Below, one piece after another: positions 33,204 through 41,347 of a stretch of DNA of 43,935 nucleotides; position 1 is the first letter of the stretch; each line of letters starts with the position of its first letter. The notes beneath the pieces are model-generated. The model ran no database searches. It was not told the DNA's origin and worked only from the letters and a program-made list of their open reading frames with translations. Position numbers and translations under genes: made by a program. The stretch is taken from positions 1 to 43,935 of the forward strand of contig JANQLZ010000068.1 in the NCBI GenBank assembly GCA_028280325.1, written 5' to 3'. The stretch comes from Bacillota bacterium. GTDB lineage: Bacteria; Bacillota; UBA994; PWPR01.

Positions 33204-33355
33204 TGGATCTCCCTTTTTAGTTTTAGCATATTAACATGTCAGTCCATTATTACAAGTTGATTATAGAAAACTTTTTTCCCAAAAGCAATGCATGGTTGAA
33301 TCTGAAAGTTTAAAGACAATATCAGCTAGCTGTTGCCGTAAAAGACCATGGCTCC

Positions 33356-33384
33356 TTGACTTTAACGCCGTGTCGTACTTTATT
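33356..33384 (+). promoter_or_regulatory. Putative promoter of the GNAT gene
   Basis: TTGACT (33356-33361), a 17-base spacer and TTTATT (33379-33384) lie 38 bases upstream of the GTG start. The other half of this divergent gap shows no clear element. Confidence 0.45.
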
Positions 33385-33421
33385 CTGATTGTGAATTATT
33401 AAACGGAAAGGTGAGTTTATA

Positions 33422-33913
33422 GTGAATAATCAAGGACTGCGATTGGAACTGTTTCGGGAGAGTGATGTTGAGATAATAACTCCGATTATGAAAAGGGCTT
33501 TTGATGAAGATTTCAGAATCTATTTGAACAAATCTACAGGTGGCCCTCCAGGGTATGACAATGGGGATTTCCTACGTAAGTACGCCTTACATGCCAAATC
33601 TGATTCGTATAAAATTACCAGGGAAAATACACCAATCGGAGCAGCAATAGTGTGGATCACAGCCAGCCAGATCAATAGTTTGGGATGTTTATTTATCGAT
33701 TCAGAGCTGCAAAACCAGGGCATTGGTTTAACTGTTTGGCAGTATATCGAACGTAAATATGCAGATACGGTGATGTGGAAAACAGAAACTCCCGGGTTTT
33801 CTGATAGAAATCATTATTTTTATGTCAACAAATGTGGATTTAAAATTGTAAAAATCGGTCTTCCGCAAAATGGGCATCCGGCAATGTACTATATGGAAAA
33901 GCGGATGAGTTAA
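33422..33913 (+). CDS. GNAT-family N-acetyltransferase
   Basis: A 163-residue GNAT protein. The acetyl-CoA loop is LQNQGIGLTVWQYIE, following the strand INSLGCLFID; C-terminal NHYFYVNKCGFKIVKIG is the typical Y-x-K-x-GF end. GTG start with AAAGGTGAG six bases upstream. The acceptor is unknown. It is divergent from the AraC-type regulator and ends at a strong hairpin. Confidence 0.88.
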   Translation: MNNQGLRLELFRESDVEIITPIMKRAFDEDFRIYLNKSTGGPPGYDNGDFLRKYALHAKSDSYKITRENTPIGAAIVWITASQINSLGCLFIDSELQNQGIGLTVWQYIERKYADTVMWKTETPGFSDRNHYFYVNKCGFKIVKIGLPQNGHPAMYYMEKRMS

Positions 33914-33940
33914 CAGTGATGAATTCAGTTTTTTGTTAGA

Positions 33941-33988
33941 ACCCAGGGAGCAGTACCGCAATTAGTTTCGGGGTACTGCTCCCTGGGT
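33941..33988. terminator. Strong 17-bp hairpin without T run
   Basis: ACCCAGGGAGCAGTACC (33941-33957) and GGTACTGCTCCCTGGGT (33972-33988) form a perfect 17-bp stem with a 14-base loop. A T run precedes the left arm (TTTTTTG) but none follows on the plus strand. Confidence 0.6.
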
Positions 33989-34106
33989 GTTGGCCGGGCT
34001 TTAAGAAATTTGTTATATTATCGTAAATAAATAGTTAATTGGTGTTCCCTAATTTCAGTTAACCTTAGATAGTGCATTTATGCAAATAATATTCGAGGTG
34101 TGAACA

Positions 34107-35996
34107 ATGAAAAAAGGTTTGTCAATTATTAAAAAACTGATGATAAGTATAACAGCTTTAATTGCTGTTGGCATGGCCACCTTGGTAATAGCTGGCTTCT
34201 GGCCAGAAAAAAACACTGTAACACCGGCAGGGTATAAGCAGCATATGTCAACCTATATTACTATGGAAGACGGTGTTAAAATTGCTGCTCGTATCATGCT
34301 TCCCAGTGATTTGCAGGAGGGAGAGAAGGTGCCTGCAATTATGGAGTGTACGCGCTATGGTACAAAGAATAAACCAAGTTTTCTGCTGAATGCCTTAATT
34401 AACCTGGGAATCGGAAAAGAAGTGCCGTCTGCATTCTATGAAACTCTGAATAAATCCAAGTATGCAGCAGTCAAAATAGACGCCAGAGGATCGGGGGCTT
34501 CATTTGGCAGCAGAGAAATGGAATGGTCAAAAGAGGAAATAAATGATCTGGGCCAGGTCATTGACTGGATAGCCCAGCAGGCCTGGTCCAATGGCAAAGT
34601 TGGCGCTTATGGTATATCTTATAGCGGGAATACCGCAGAATTAGCAGCAGTGGCAAATAATGAGCACCTGTTGGCTGTGGCACCGTTATACTCCGACTTT
34701 GACCCGATGTCCCATTCAGCTATGCCTGGTGGTATCTTTAACGAGGTCTTAATTAAACAATGGAGCGAATCTAACATGGACATGGATGCTAACCAAAAAG
34801 ATATGTTTAATGGTGGTATTGCTCCCGTTGATGAAGATCGAGGTGGAAAAATGCTGGATCAGGCTTTGGCTGAGCGCAACAATATTGATATCTACCAGGC
34901 TCTAAAAAAGGCAACCTTTTTTGACGATACTTTGGCCGAAGGGTATCAGGTCAGCTCACTTGCTCCCTACAATTACCGAGCTGAAATAGAGGAATCTGGA
35001 GTTCCATTTTACGTTCGGGTGGGCTGGCATGATGCCGGCACAGTCAACGGCGCGATAGAGAGATTTCTAACATACAGCAACGATCATACCCTGGTTATCG
35101 GCCCCTGGAACCATGGGGGGAACCATTTTTTCGATCCCTTTGTGAAAAACGTCACCACCACAGCAGAAATCATTGGGGAACGAAAAAAACATGAACAGGC
35201 TCAGGCTGATGCCCTGATTAAATTTTTTGACAGCTGTCTTAAAGAAAGTGCAGACAGTAATAAAGCGGGAAAAGAGATTAAATACTATACTTTAGGTGAG
35301 GGTAAATGGAAATCAACTGACAGCTGGCCAGTAGCAGGCTTTGAGAGTAAAACCTTTTATTTCAGTGCCAACAACAGTTTGCAGCAGAACAAGCCTGATG
35401 ACAGTGAAGGCCAGGACAACTATCAGGTAGATTTTACAGCTTCGACAGGGATCAGCAACAGGTGGTTTACCAATATTGGAGGTGGGCGTATTGCTTACCC
35501 GGATAGATCTGTTGAAAATCTGAAACTGTTAACCTATACCAGTGAGCCGCTGGAAAATGATGTGGAGATTACAGGAACACCTGTTGTAACTGTTAATCTT
35601 TCAGCTAACATCAACGATGTTGCCCTGTTTGTTTACCTGGAAGATGTAGCCCCTGATGGACAGGTAACCTATATTACTGAGGGACAATTGAGATCCCTGC
35701 ACAGCAATGAAACTACTGATGACCTGGGACGAGTAATTTTAGGTCCCAAATACTCCTTTCAAAAAAAGGATGCCCAGTACCTGATACCCAACCACACTAA
35801 AGAGGTAAAAATTGGGATGTATGCAACTTCAGTACTATTAAAAAAGAATCATCGTATCCGGGTAGCCATAGCTGGCCATGATGCTGCCAACTTCAGAAAC
35901 ATTTATAATATTGAAAGTAATGTTATAATTGATCTGCAAAGAAATAGTATCAGATCATCTTTTATTGAACTTCCCATGAAGGAACTTATCAAGTAA
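34107..35996 (+). CDS. CocE/NonD-family hydrolase (X-Pro dipeptidyl-peptidase-like)
   Basis: A 629-residue serine hydrolase with an N-terminal membrane anchor or uncleaved signal (residues 10-31), so probably outside the membrane. Alpha/beta-hydrolase domain at 45-370 with nucleophile S171 in YGISYSG, acid D309 in VGWHDAGT and base H336 in GPWNHGG. Residues 400-625 form the X-Pro-DAP/CocE C-terminal jelly roll. Relatives cleave cocaine esters, cephalosporin esters or X-Pro dipeptides; this substrate is unknown. ATG after GAGGTGTGA. Followed by a two-component pair with its own start region. Confidence 0.9.
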   Translation: MKKGLSIIKKLMISITALIAVGMATLVIAGFWPEKNTVTPAGYKQHMSTYITMEDGVKIAARIMLPSDLQEGEKVPAIMECTRYGTKNKPSFLLNALINLGIGKEVPSAFYETLNKSKYAAVKIDARGSGASFGSREMEWSKEEINDLGQVIDWIAQQAWSNGKVGAYGISYSGNTAELAAVANNEHLLAVAPLYSDFDPMSHSAMPGGIFNEVLIKQWSESNMDMDANQKDMFNGGIAPVDEDRGGKMLDQALAERNNIDIYQALKKATFFDDTLAEGYQVSSLAPYNYRAEIEESGVPFYVRVGWHDAGTVNGAIERFLTYSNDHTLVIGPWNHGGNHFFDPFVKNVTTTAEIIGERKKHEQAQADALIKFFDSCLKESADSNKAGKEIKYYTLGEGKWKSTDSWPVAGFESKTFYFSANNSLQQNKPDDSEGQDNYQVDFTASTGISNRWFTNIGGGRIAYPDRSVENLKLLTYTSEPLENDVEITGTPVVTVNLSANINDVALFVYLEDVAPDGQVTYITEGQLRSLHSNETTDDLGRVILGPKYSFQKKDAQYLIPNHTKEVKIGMYATSVLLKKNHRIRVAIAGHDAANFRNIYNIESNVIIDLQRNSIRSSFIELPMKELIK

Positions 35997-36130
35997 AAAA
36001 AACACGTAATACAGTCGTATTATTATTGTTGGTATGGTAGTCAAAGGTTCGGTAATTAGATAGCATAATGAGATTGCCGCCGTTGCCATTGTGTTATTCA
36101 ATTTCAGATGATTAAGGAAGGAGTATCAGG

Positions 36131-36829
36131 GTGGATAATAATATCTTGATTATTGATGATGAAGTAGAAATTTTAGAATTGATTGAAATTTACCTGACCA
36201 TAGAGGGATATGGGGTCTATAAGGCTGAGAATGGGCTTGCCGGTTTGAAAATTTTAGATGAAAACGAGATTCATCTGGTAATCTTGGATATAATGATGCC
36301 GGGAATCAATGGTTTAGAGACCTGTAGAAAAATCAGGGAGGATTATAATATTCCAGTAATCATGCTCAGCTCAAAATCGCAGGATACTGATAAAATCCTG
36401 GGGTTGGGTATTGGAGCTGATGATTACATGGTTAAACCATTTAATCCAATGGAACTAGTTGCCAGAGTAAAGTCCCAGCTCCGGCGTTATTTATACTTAA
36501 ACACCCAGAATAGAAATCAATCTGAAAAGCATATTATTCGTATCAAAGGCCTGGTGATCGACACCAGAAACCATTTGGTCAGGCATTACAATAGAAAAAT
36601 CAATTTAACTCCAACGGAGTTTGAGATTTTATTGTTGTTGGCCAGCAATCCTGATACAGTTTTTAGTGCCGAAGAGATATTTGAAAGAGTGTGGAAAGAA
36701 AAATACTTTGAGTCGAACAACACAGTTATGGTGCACATCTGGCGGTTGAGAGAAAAAATAGAGGAAAATCCGAAAGAGCCCAAACTGATTGAAACAGTAT
36801 GGGGAGTAGGGTATAAAATTGAGAATTAA
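36131..36829 (+). CDS. OmpR/PhoB-family response regulator (VanR-like)
   Basis: A 232-residue response regulator. Receiver domain: D9/D10, phosphoacceptor D53 in VILDIMMPG, S80 and K102 in VKPFNP. Winged-helix output domain at 135-228 (IRIKGLVIDTRNHLV, TPTEFEILLLLASNPDTVFS and TVMVHIWRLREKIEENP). GTG start after AAGGAGT. It overlaps the sensor kinase gene by 11 bases. The overall sequence is close in style to VanR. Confidence 0.93.
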   Translation: MDNNILIIDDEVEILELIEIYLTIEGYGVYKAENGLAGLKILDENEIHLVILDIMMPGINGLETCRKIREDYNIPVIMLSSKSQDTDKILGLGIGADDYMVKPFNPMELVARVKSQLRRYLYLNTQNRNQSEKHIIRIKGLVIDTRNHLVRHYNRKINLTPTEFEILLLLASNPDTVFSAEEIFERVWKEKYFESNNTVMVHIWRLREKIEENPKEPKLIETVWGVGYKIEN

Positions 36830-37898
36830 GAATGCCAAAATAAGAACAAAACTGGTGTTGGCTGTCTTTGGAGGGGCCGGCCTGGCAGGCTTATGTATGA
36901 TAGCTTTAGCAATTGTTTTTATCATTGCCTCAGAAAACTATGAAGTAGCTATGTTTTTTAATAAGCATATTTTAGCATTTGTACTGCTGTTCTTTGTTAT
37001 TTTTGTAATGCTAATGATGTTTTTTTATGTAATGCTAATTAAAAATAAAATAAGATACCTGGAAGAGATAACCTCTAAATTGGAAATTATTTCTCATGGC
37101 AATTTCGAAATCGACCTTCCTTTAAAAGGCTCGGATGAGCTGGGAGCAATGGCTGAAACAGTTAATCTGATGGCCAGCAAGCTTAAAGATGCTCGAGAAG
37201 AGGAAAGAAAGCTGGAAAAAGCTAAAAACGATTTAGTCGCCAATATATCTCATGATTTGAGAACACCTTTAACATCTACATTAGGCTATTTAGAGCTTAT
37301 TCGCAAGACAGATACCAGCAAAAAGAAAAATTTATCAAGATATGTAGATATTGCTCTTAGAAAATGCAAGGAATTGAAGGTCTTGATAGACAAGTTGTTT
37401 GAATACTCTAAGTTAAACAATGTCGATTCTACAACTGTAAAATCCAATATTAGTATCGGAGAGCTTTTGGAACAGGTTATTATGGGCTTTATGCCGGCAT
37501 TGAAAGAGGCAGGGATGGAATACCGACTGTTTTTCAGCGATGATAAGCTAATTGTCAATGCCGACCCCATGTTACTGATACGGGTCTTTGACAACCTGAT
37601 CAGCAATGCTATCAACTATGGCAAAAAAGGCAAGTATTTGGATATCGAGCTGAGTAAAGCTGAGGGTGAAGCTGTGGTAAAAGTAATCAATTACGGTAAT
37701 CCGATTTCAAAGGACGATCTGCCATTTTTGTTTGAGAGGTATTATCAGGCTAAAACTAATGCTCCTGGAAAAGGAAGCTCTGGACTGGGTTTGGCGATCG
37801 TGAAGCGTATTGTAGATATTCATGGCGGAAGGATAGTGGTGCTTAGCGCTGATGACAAAACTGTTTTTCAGGTTAATCTGAGAATAAGTGAACAGTAG
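36819..37898 (+). CDS. Sensor histidine kinase (VanS-like)
   Basis: A 359-residue kinase. Two close membrane helices (12-37 and 50-74) with only a short outer loop, so it likely senses the membrane or a small ligand. HAMP-like linker at 78-130, HisKA with H145 in NISHDLRTPLTSTLGYLELI (the same wording as VanS), N-box NLISNAINYG, G-boxes around SSGLGLAIVKRIVDIHGG. The start is TTG at 36819 inside the regulator gene, with GGAGTAGGG upstream. Forms a pair with the preceding regulator; targets are not visible. Confidence 0.92.
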   Translation: MRIKNAKIRTKLVLAVFGGAGLAGLCMIALAIVFIIASENYEVAMFFNKHILAFVLLFFVIFVMLMMFFYVMLIKNKIRYLEEITSKLEIISHGNFEIDLPLKGSDELGAMAETVNLMASKLKDAREEERKLEKAKNDLVANISHDLRTPLTSTLGYLELIRKTDTSKKKNLSRYVDIALRKCKELKVLIDKLFEYSKLNNVDSTTVKSNISIGELLEQVIMGFMPALKEAGMEYRLFFSDDKLIVNADPMLLIRVFDNLISNAINYGKKGKYLDIELSKAEGEAVVKVINYGNPISKDDLPFLFERYYQAKTNAPGKGSSGLGLAIVKRIVDIHGGRIVVLSADDKTVFQVNLRISEQ

Positions 37899-38055
37899 CT
37901 GAGCTGCTGATCACCCTATCAAACTGCCGGTTGTTTACTAAATTCATGTAATATGTAAGCAGTATTATAGTTTTATAATCTGGAATTGCTTAAGTCAATT
38001 ATGACAGGTAGCTGACATAATGAGTTCTTTATAATAATCCCAGTGAAACTGTTTA

Positions 38056-38173
38056 AATTAGGGCTTACTTTTCAGACGCCGATAGTTCCGGTTAAAATGT
38101 CTTAGTTAAGCCATTTTATGAGCTCTGCTCGTTACTGATTGAATTCTAGCGATTCATTCAGTAAGTCCTAATT
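38056..38173 (+). promoter_or_regulatory. Structured leader upstream of the DinB-like gene
   Basis: Outer arms AATTAGGGCTTACT (38056-38069) and AGTAAGTCCTAATT (38160-38173) pair with one GU. TAAAATG and CATTTTA pair around 12 bases in the centre. TACTGATTGAAT (38133-38144) and ATTCATTCAGTA (38152-38163) make a separate hairpin sharing four bases with the outer stem, so the two folds compete. This could be a cis-acting RNA switch or a mobile palindromic repeat. No T-box or known riboswitch signature is seen. It ends 15 bases before the ATG. Confidence 0.5.
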
Positions 38174-38188
38174 ATAGGAGGGTTATTA

Positions 38189-38656
38189 ATGATTGAAGCA
38201 TTAAAAGGACAGTTAGATGACTGGTATTACGGTAGAACCATTATTAAGAGTTTTATTAGCCTGTTAAGTGATACAGAACTCGACAAATTATTTCCTAGGA
38301 AATATCTTAACAGTATCAGAAGGCAGTGTGCAGAATTGGTGCAGGTGCAGAGTTGTTATGTCGACGGGCTGGATTCAGGCAAAATCAAGTTTAATCTGCA
38401 ACCAGTAGCTGATACGTCAAAGGAAGGGCTGATCAAGAGCATGGATGCCTTAGACCAGAAGCTGGAGAATTATCTCAATACCTGTGAGGGAACTGAAACC
38501 ATAGATTGGCATGGTGAAAAGTGGATAATACACCGCCATATATCGGCAATGATCGGGCATGAGCAGATGCACATTGGCCAGATTGTCGCATTCTGTTATA
38601 CATCAGGCATTGAAATTCCTTCAAAAATTGTTCAGATGATGGCCCTGGACGGGTAG
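38189..38656 (+). CDS. DinB/YfiT-like four-helix protein
   Basis: A 155-residue, all-helical protein resembling the DinB superfamily, often metal-dependent thiol transferases or hydrolases. The C-terminal HEQMH motif (H124, H128) with HRH upstream matches the family's metal site. The first-helix histidine usually near residue 45-50 is not obvious; C47 or E49 occupies that area. ATG with AGGAGGG. Standalone gene ending in a perfect terminator. The structured leader upstream may regulate it. Confidence 0.75.
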   Translation: MIEALKGQLDDWYYGRTIIKSFISLLSDTELDKLFPRKYLNSIRRQCAELVQVQSCYVDGLDSGKIKFNLQPVADTSKEGLIKSMDALDQKLENYLNTCEGTETIDWHGEKWIIHRHISAMIGHEQMHIGQIVAFCYTSGIEIPSKIVQMMALDG

Positions 38657-38692
38657 GAATTAAAGTTAATAAGGTGTTTTTCGTTTTATTAT

Positions 38693-38720
38693 AAAAAGCA
38701 GCTCATTTGAGCTGCTTTTT
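38693..38720. terminator. Bidirectional terminator
   Basis: AAAAAGCAGCTCA and TGAGCTGCTTTTT form a perfect 13-bp stem around TT, with T runs on both strands. It serves the DinB-like gene (plus) and the SLH protein gene (minus). Confidence 0.93.
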
Positions 38721-38764
38721 ATATTTTTAATTGTTGCAGATGTGGAATGAAAAGCTGCTAGTTC

Positions 38765-40891
38765 TTATTCCTTATTTGAAACCCGATAAAAATTGTTTAA
38801 GGCTGTATATAAATCAAGTTTGGTGACATGCTCCTGCGGTCTGAGCCTGGTGTTCTCAGTTTGCAGTATGCCGTAACCATAGGCTAAAGCTACGTAACCG
38901 TATTTCTCAGTTGTTATCTGCTGTTGATCAGCTACTAACACCCGATAGATATTCTGAAGCTGCGCTACTTCACTGTATCCAAGTCGCTTGACCAGAATTT
39001 CAGCCATTTCCTCGCGAGTAATGTATTCATCACCATTAAACTCGGCCGCTGTATTTTCAATTATGCCAAGCATCAGAGCTTTTTGAACTAAATTGTAATG
39101 AGGATTGGTTTCAGTTAGGTCTGTAAACTTTATCTCGGTTGGCTCTTGATAACCTAATTCAAGGAAGAAGTTCAGATCATGATAATTGCCACTGTCTTCT
39201 AATAAGGCATTCAGAAACTCATACTTGGTTACTAAATGCTCTGCTTCAAACTCTGGCTGGGATTTTACCGGGACACCGTCCAGATCCAGCAGCTGGCCTG
39301 AAACAGCATCAATAACATTGCCATCGTAATAGTTTGCTGGTAAGGAGTAGACCAGCTTTAGCTCATATACCGGGTTTTGGCTGTCTTTTGCAGTGTTGAT
39401 CATGACATAATGTAATTCTGGATTGTAGTCCACGTAATAGTTCTTTTTGGCAATAGCTTCATTTATTACTTTTGGCGCGTCAAAGGACCGGGCCTTTTCC
39501 CAGGTATAGTTTATTTGCTTAATAGTTTTATTGGGGTTAAGCGAGACTGCAATCCCGTTGTAAGCGTAGTGGGCATCATTAATTTTTCTGGTGAATACAT
39601 AATTGAAATCGCCGCTGCCCTTAGCAATACTGGTATCGAGCTCGTTTATTTTATCTGCATAGTAGTTTTTTATAATCTCAATGGCTTTACCGTAGCCTTG
39701 CTCAAATGAAAGTTCGGACTCCTCTTCAATTGGTGTGGTACTATTATTAGTAGCCAGCAAGAGCCTTTCCGTTAAAGCATTGAGCTTAATCTGGCCGGCA
39801 GCTGTTATTTCTTCTTGTTCAATTTTTTCAAAAACAGCATGCCAGATGAAAGGAATTCCGGTGATTATACCACTTTCTTCTATTAAACTAAGACTGGCAA
39901 TAGTGTAGCCGGTACCGTAAATATCTTCGATATATTTCTCAACTAACTCTCGGGCTCTGTCCTTTGAAATTGGGTCTGTCAGATCTTTTAAATCCATCAC
40001 ACTGGCTTCGACAGCTGTTCTCTGTTCGGGTGATAAATCAATAACGTTGGTCGGATCGATATTTTCACCATAGAGATCTATTAAATCCCCGGAAAAAGCA
40101 TCGAGTGCATAGCAGTTGGCAGGAAAAGCATCATAGGCAATTAAATACGTATCCTCAATATGGGCTGAAATTTCGTTGAAAAACTGATATGTAAGGCCAA
40201 GTGACAATTTGTCTTTTACAGTGCGCAGAGCCTGGTTGCTGCTGATAATCCCGTTAGGAGACTGAAAATCAAAATCATTCCATCTGCAGTAGTAGCCAGA
40301 CACATCCTTTGTGTCACTATCTACACTAACAGCCAGGTAATTGTTATTGACATAAGCCCCATTAACCTTGCGGTAAAATACATGTTCATGGCTGATATTC
40401 CCAGTAAATACCGAGTATATATTGCTGGCAACAAGCTCTAACTCCTCCTGTTTGTTGGCAAAAACTCTTTTTACAAAGCTGGTGGCAATCCCTTTAGCCT
40501 CAGTATCACTGAGAGTTTTAAATATTTCACTATTATCTAAATCAGTACTAAAATTGGATTGTTTAAAATGAACACTTCTCACTAAGCCGGTTTCGACATC
40601 AACTGTGGCTAGTATGGCAGTTATCAGCTCATTTTCATCGTAGCTCCAGAACAGATCATAGCTGTCATTCAGCAGCTGAGATCGATGGGTGTTGTATTCG
40701 ATATCTGGCAGGTGCTGAGGGTCAATAGTGTAGTCCCAGCCTTTTTTAACTGCAGCTTCTGCTAATTTAATAGCTTGTTCCTGGCTAATTACAGGCAGGG
40801 TATGTTGCTCAGTCGCTGATTCAGCAGCTGCTAATAATGCAGGGTTGAGAACTACTACCACTAGTACTAACCAAGCGAAAAATCTTTTCAT
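38765..40891 (-). CDS. Secreted YcdB/PepSY-type protein with SLH domain
   Basis: A 708-residue exported protein. Signal peptide 1-24 ends in LLAAAES. Residues 35-540 hold repeated YcdB/YcdC- or PepSY-like units, each with helix ISQEQAIKLAEAAVKKGWDY, YWSY-like strands and a closing GYYCRWNDF or NYTWEKA strand. The segments SGDLIDLYGE and SGQLLDLDG repeat. Residues 570-700 carry SLH modules (KFTDLTETNPHYNLVQKALMLGI, then YITREEMAEILVKRLGY), which bind the cell-wall polymer. ATG after GAAGGAGATAG. Likely an envelope protein of unknown role. Confidence 0.85.
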   Translation of the reverse strand: MKRFFAWLVLVVVVLNPALLAAAESATEQHTLPVISQEQAIKLAEAAVKKGWDYTIDPQHLPDIEYNTHRSQLLNDSYDLFWSYDENELITAILATVDVETGLVRSVHFKQSNFSTDLDNSEIFKTLSDTEAKGIATSFVKRVFANKQEELELVASNIYSVFTGNISHEHVFYRKVNGAYVNNNYLAVSVDSDTKDVSGYYCRWNDFDFQSPNGIISSNQALRTVKDKLSLGLTYQFFNEISAHIEDTYLIAYDAFPANCYALDAFSGDLIDLYGENIDPTNVIDLSPEQRTAVEASVMDLKDLTDPISKDRARELVEKYIEDIYGTGYTIASLSLIEESGIITGIPFIWHAVFEKIEQEEITAAGQIKLNALTERLLLATNNSTTPIEEESELSFEQGYGKAIEIIKNYYADKINELDTSIAKGSGDFNYVFTRKINDAHYAYNGIAVSLNPNKTIKQINYTWEKARSFDAPKVINEAIAKKNYYVDYNPELHYVMINTAKDSQNPVYELKLVYSLPANYYDGNVIDAVSGQLLDLDGVPVKSQPEFEAEHLVTKYEFLNALLEDSGNYHDLNFFLELGYQEPTEIKFTDLTETNPHYNLVQKALMLGIIENTAAEFNGDEYITREEMAEILVKRLGYSEVAQLQNIYRVLVADQQQITTEKYGYVALAYGYGILQTENTRLRPQEHVTKLDLYTALNNFYRVSNKE

Positions 40892-40942
40892 TGTCTATCT
40901 CCTTCGAAAATGTTTTAATGCTTTATTATTCTTTCACGTTTC

Positions 40943-40951
40943 AGTATATCA
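40943..40951 (-). promoter_or_regulatory. Putative extended -10 promoter of the SLH protein gene
   Basis: On the minus strand TGATATACT is an extended -10 about 52 bases before the start codon. The -35 is weak. Immediately upstream lies the inverted repeat TGCCCAAAAAATTC / GAATATTTTGGGCA (40970-40999). Confidence 0.5.
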
Positions 40952-40969
40952 AATTGCAGCGATGTTTAT

Positions 40970-40999
40970 TGCCCAAAAAATTCCTGAATATTTTGGGCA
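40970..40999. repeat. Inverted repeat upstream of the SLH gene promoter
   Basis: TGCCCAAAAAATTC and GAATATTTTGGGCA form a 13-14 bp stem with almost no loop. It may be an operator or a terminator for unseen transcripts. The gap 40892-41347 contains no gene that I can support. Confidence 0.5.
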
Positions 41000-41067
41000 T
41001 TAAAGTTAAGCAAGCCATTAAACTAAATCAACTTTACTGCTGTTTAGAAAATATTGGTAGAATAATA

Positions 41068-41099
41068 AAAACTGGGTCAGGTTACTCCTGACCCAGTTT
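41068..41099. terminator. Hairpin in the gap before the TetR-ABC operon
   Basis: AAACTGGGTCAGG and CCTGACCCAGTTT form a 13-bp perfect stem with a TTACT loop. The minus strand has a T-rich tail (TTTTATTATT). No gene reads into it on the plus strand that I can support. Confidence 0.65.
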
Positions 41100-41258
41100 A
41101 GACTTGGGTAAAGATGATTTTGTTCCATAATATTCAAATATTAATACCTGGTAACATCATTACTACAAAAAATAGCTGACAGAGCTTGACAGCAGGGACC
41201 CCTACGTTTCAGGTCGCAACCTCAGGAATTGGGGTATTCAGGAAGCATGATACCAGGC

Positions 41259-41318
41259 TTGACATATAGAATGTGGAGGTATATAATATGACTCAAAGGT
41301 CATATGACCCTGGGGTCA
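41259..41318 (+). promoter_or_regulatory. Consensus promoter with nested operator half-sites
   Basis: TTGACA (41259-41264), a 17-base spacer and TATAAT (41282-41287) are both perfect consensus. Downstream are four TGACC-type half-sites: TGACTC (41289-41294), GGTCA (41298-41302), TGACC (41305-41309) and GGTCA (41314-41318). GGTCATATGACC and TGACCC-TG-GGGTCA are overlapping palindromes. Likely operator of the TetR-family regulator that follows. Confidence 0.88.
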
Positions 41319-41347
41319 CAAAAAGTATGTAGAAATAAGGAGAAATA

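Noticed and set aside
18512..37898. A vancomycin-resistance cluster
   Set aside because: A Ddl-like gene and a VanRS-like pair are both present, but they are 17 kb apart, with no VanH or VanX, and the ligase omega-loop fits D-Ala-D-Ala.
38056..38188. T-box or known riboswitch
   Set aside because: The T-box GGGTGGNACC signature and the conserved cores of common riboswitches were not found.
40891..41091. A 66-codon plus-strand frame
   Set aside because: It runs through two inverted repeats and the SLH promoter region; composition and lack of motifs suggest chance.
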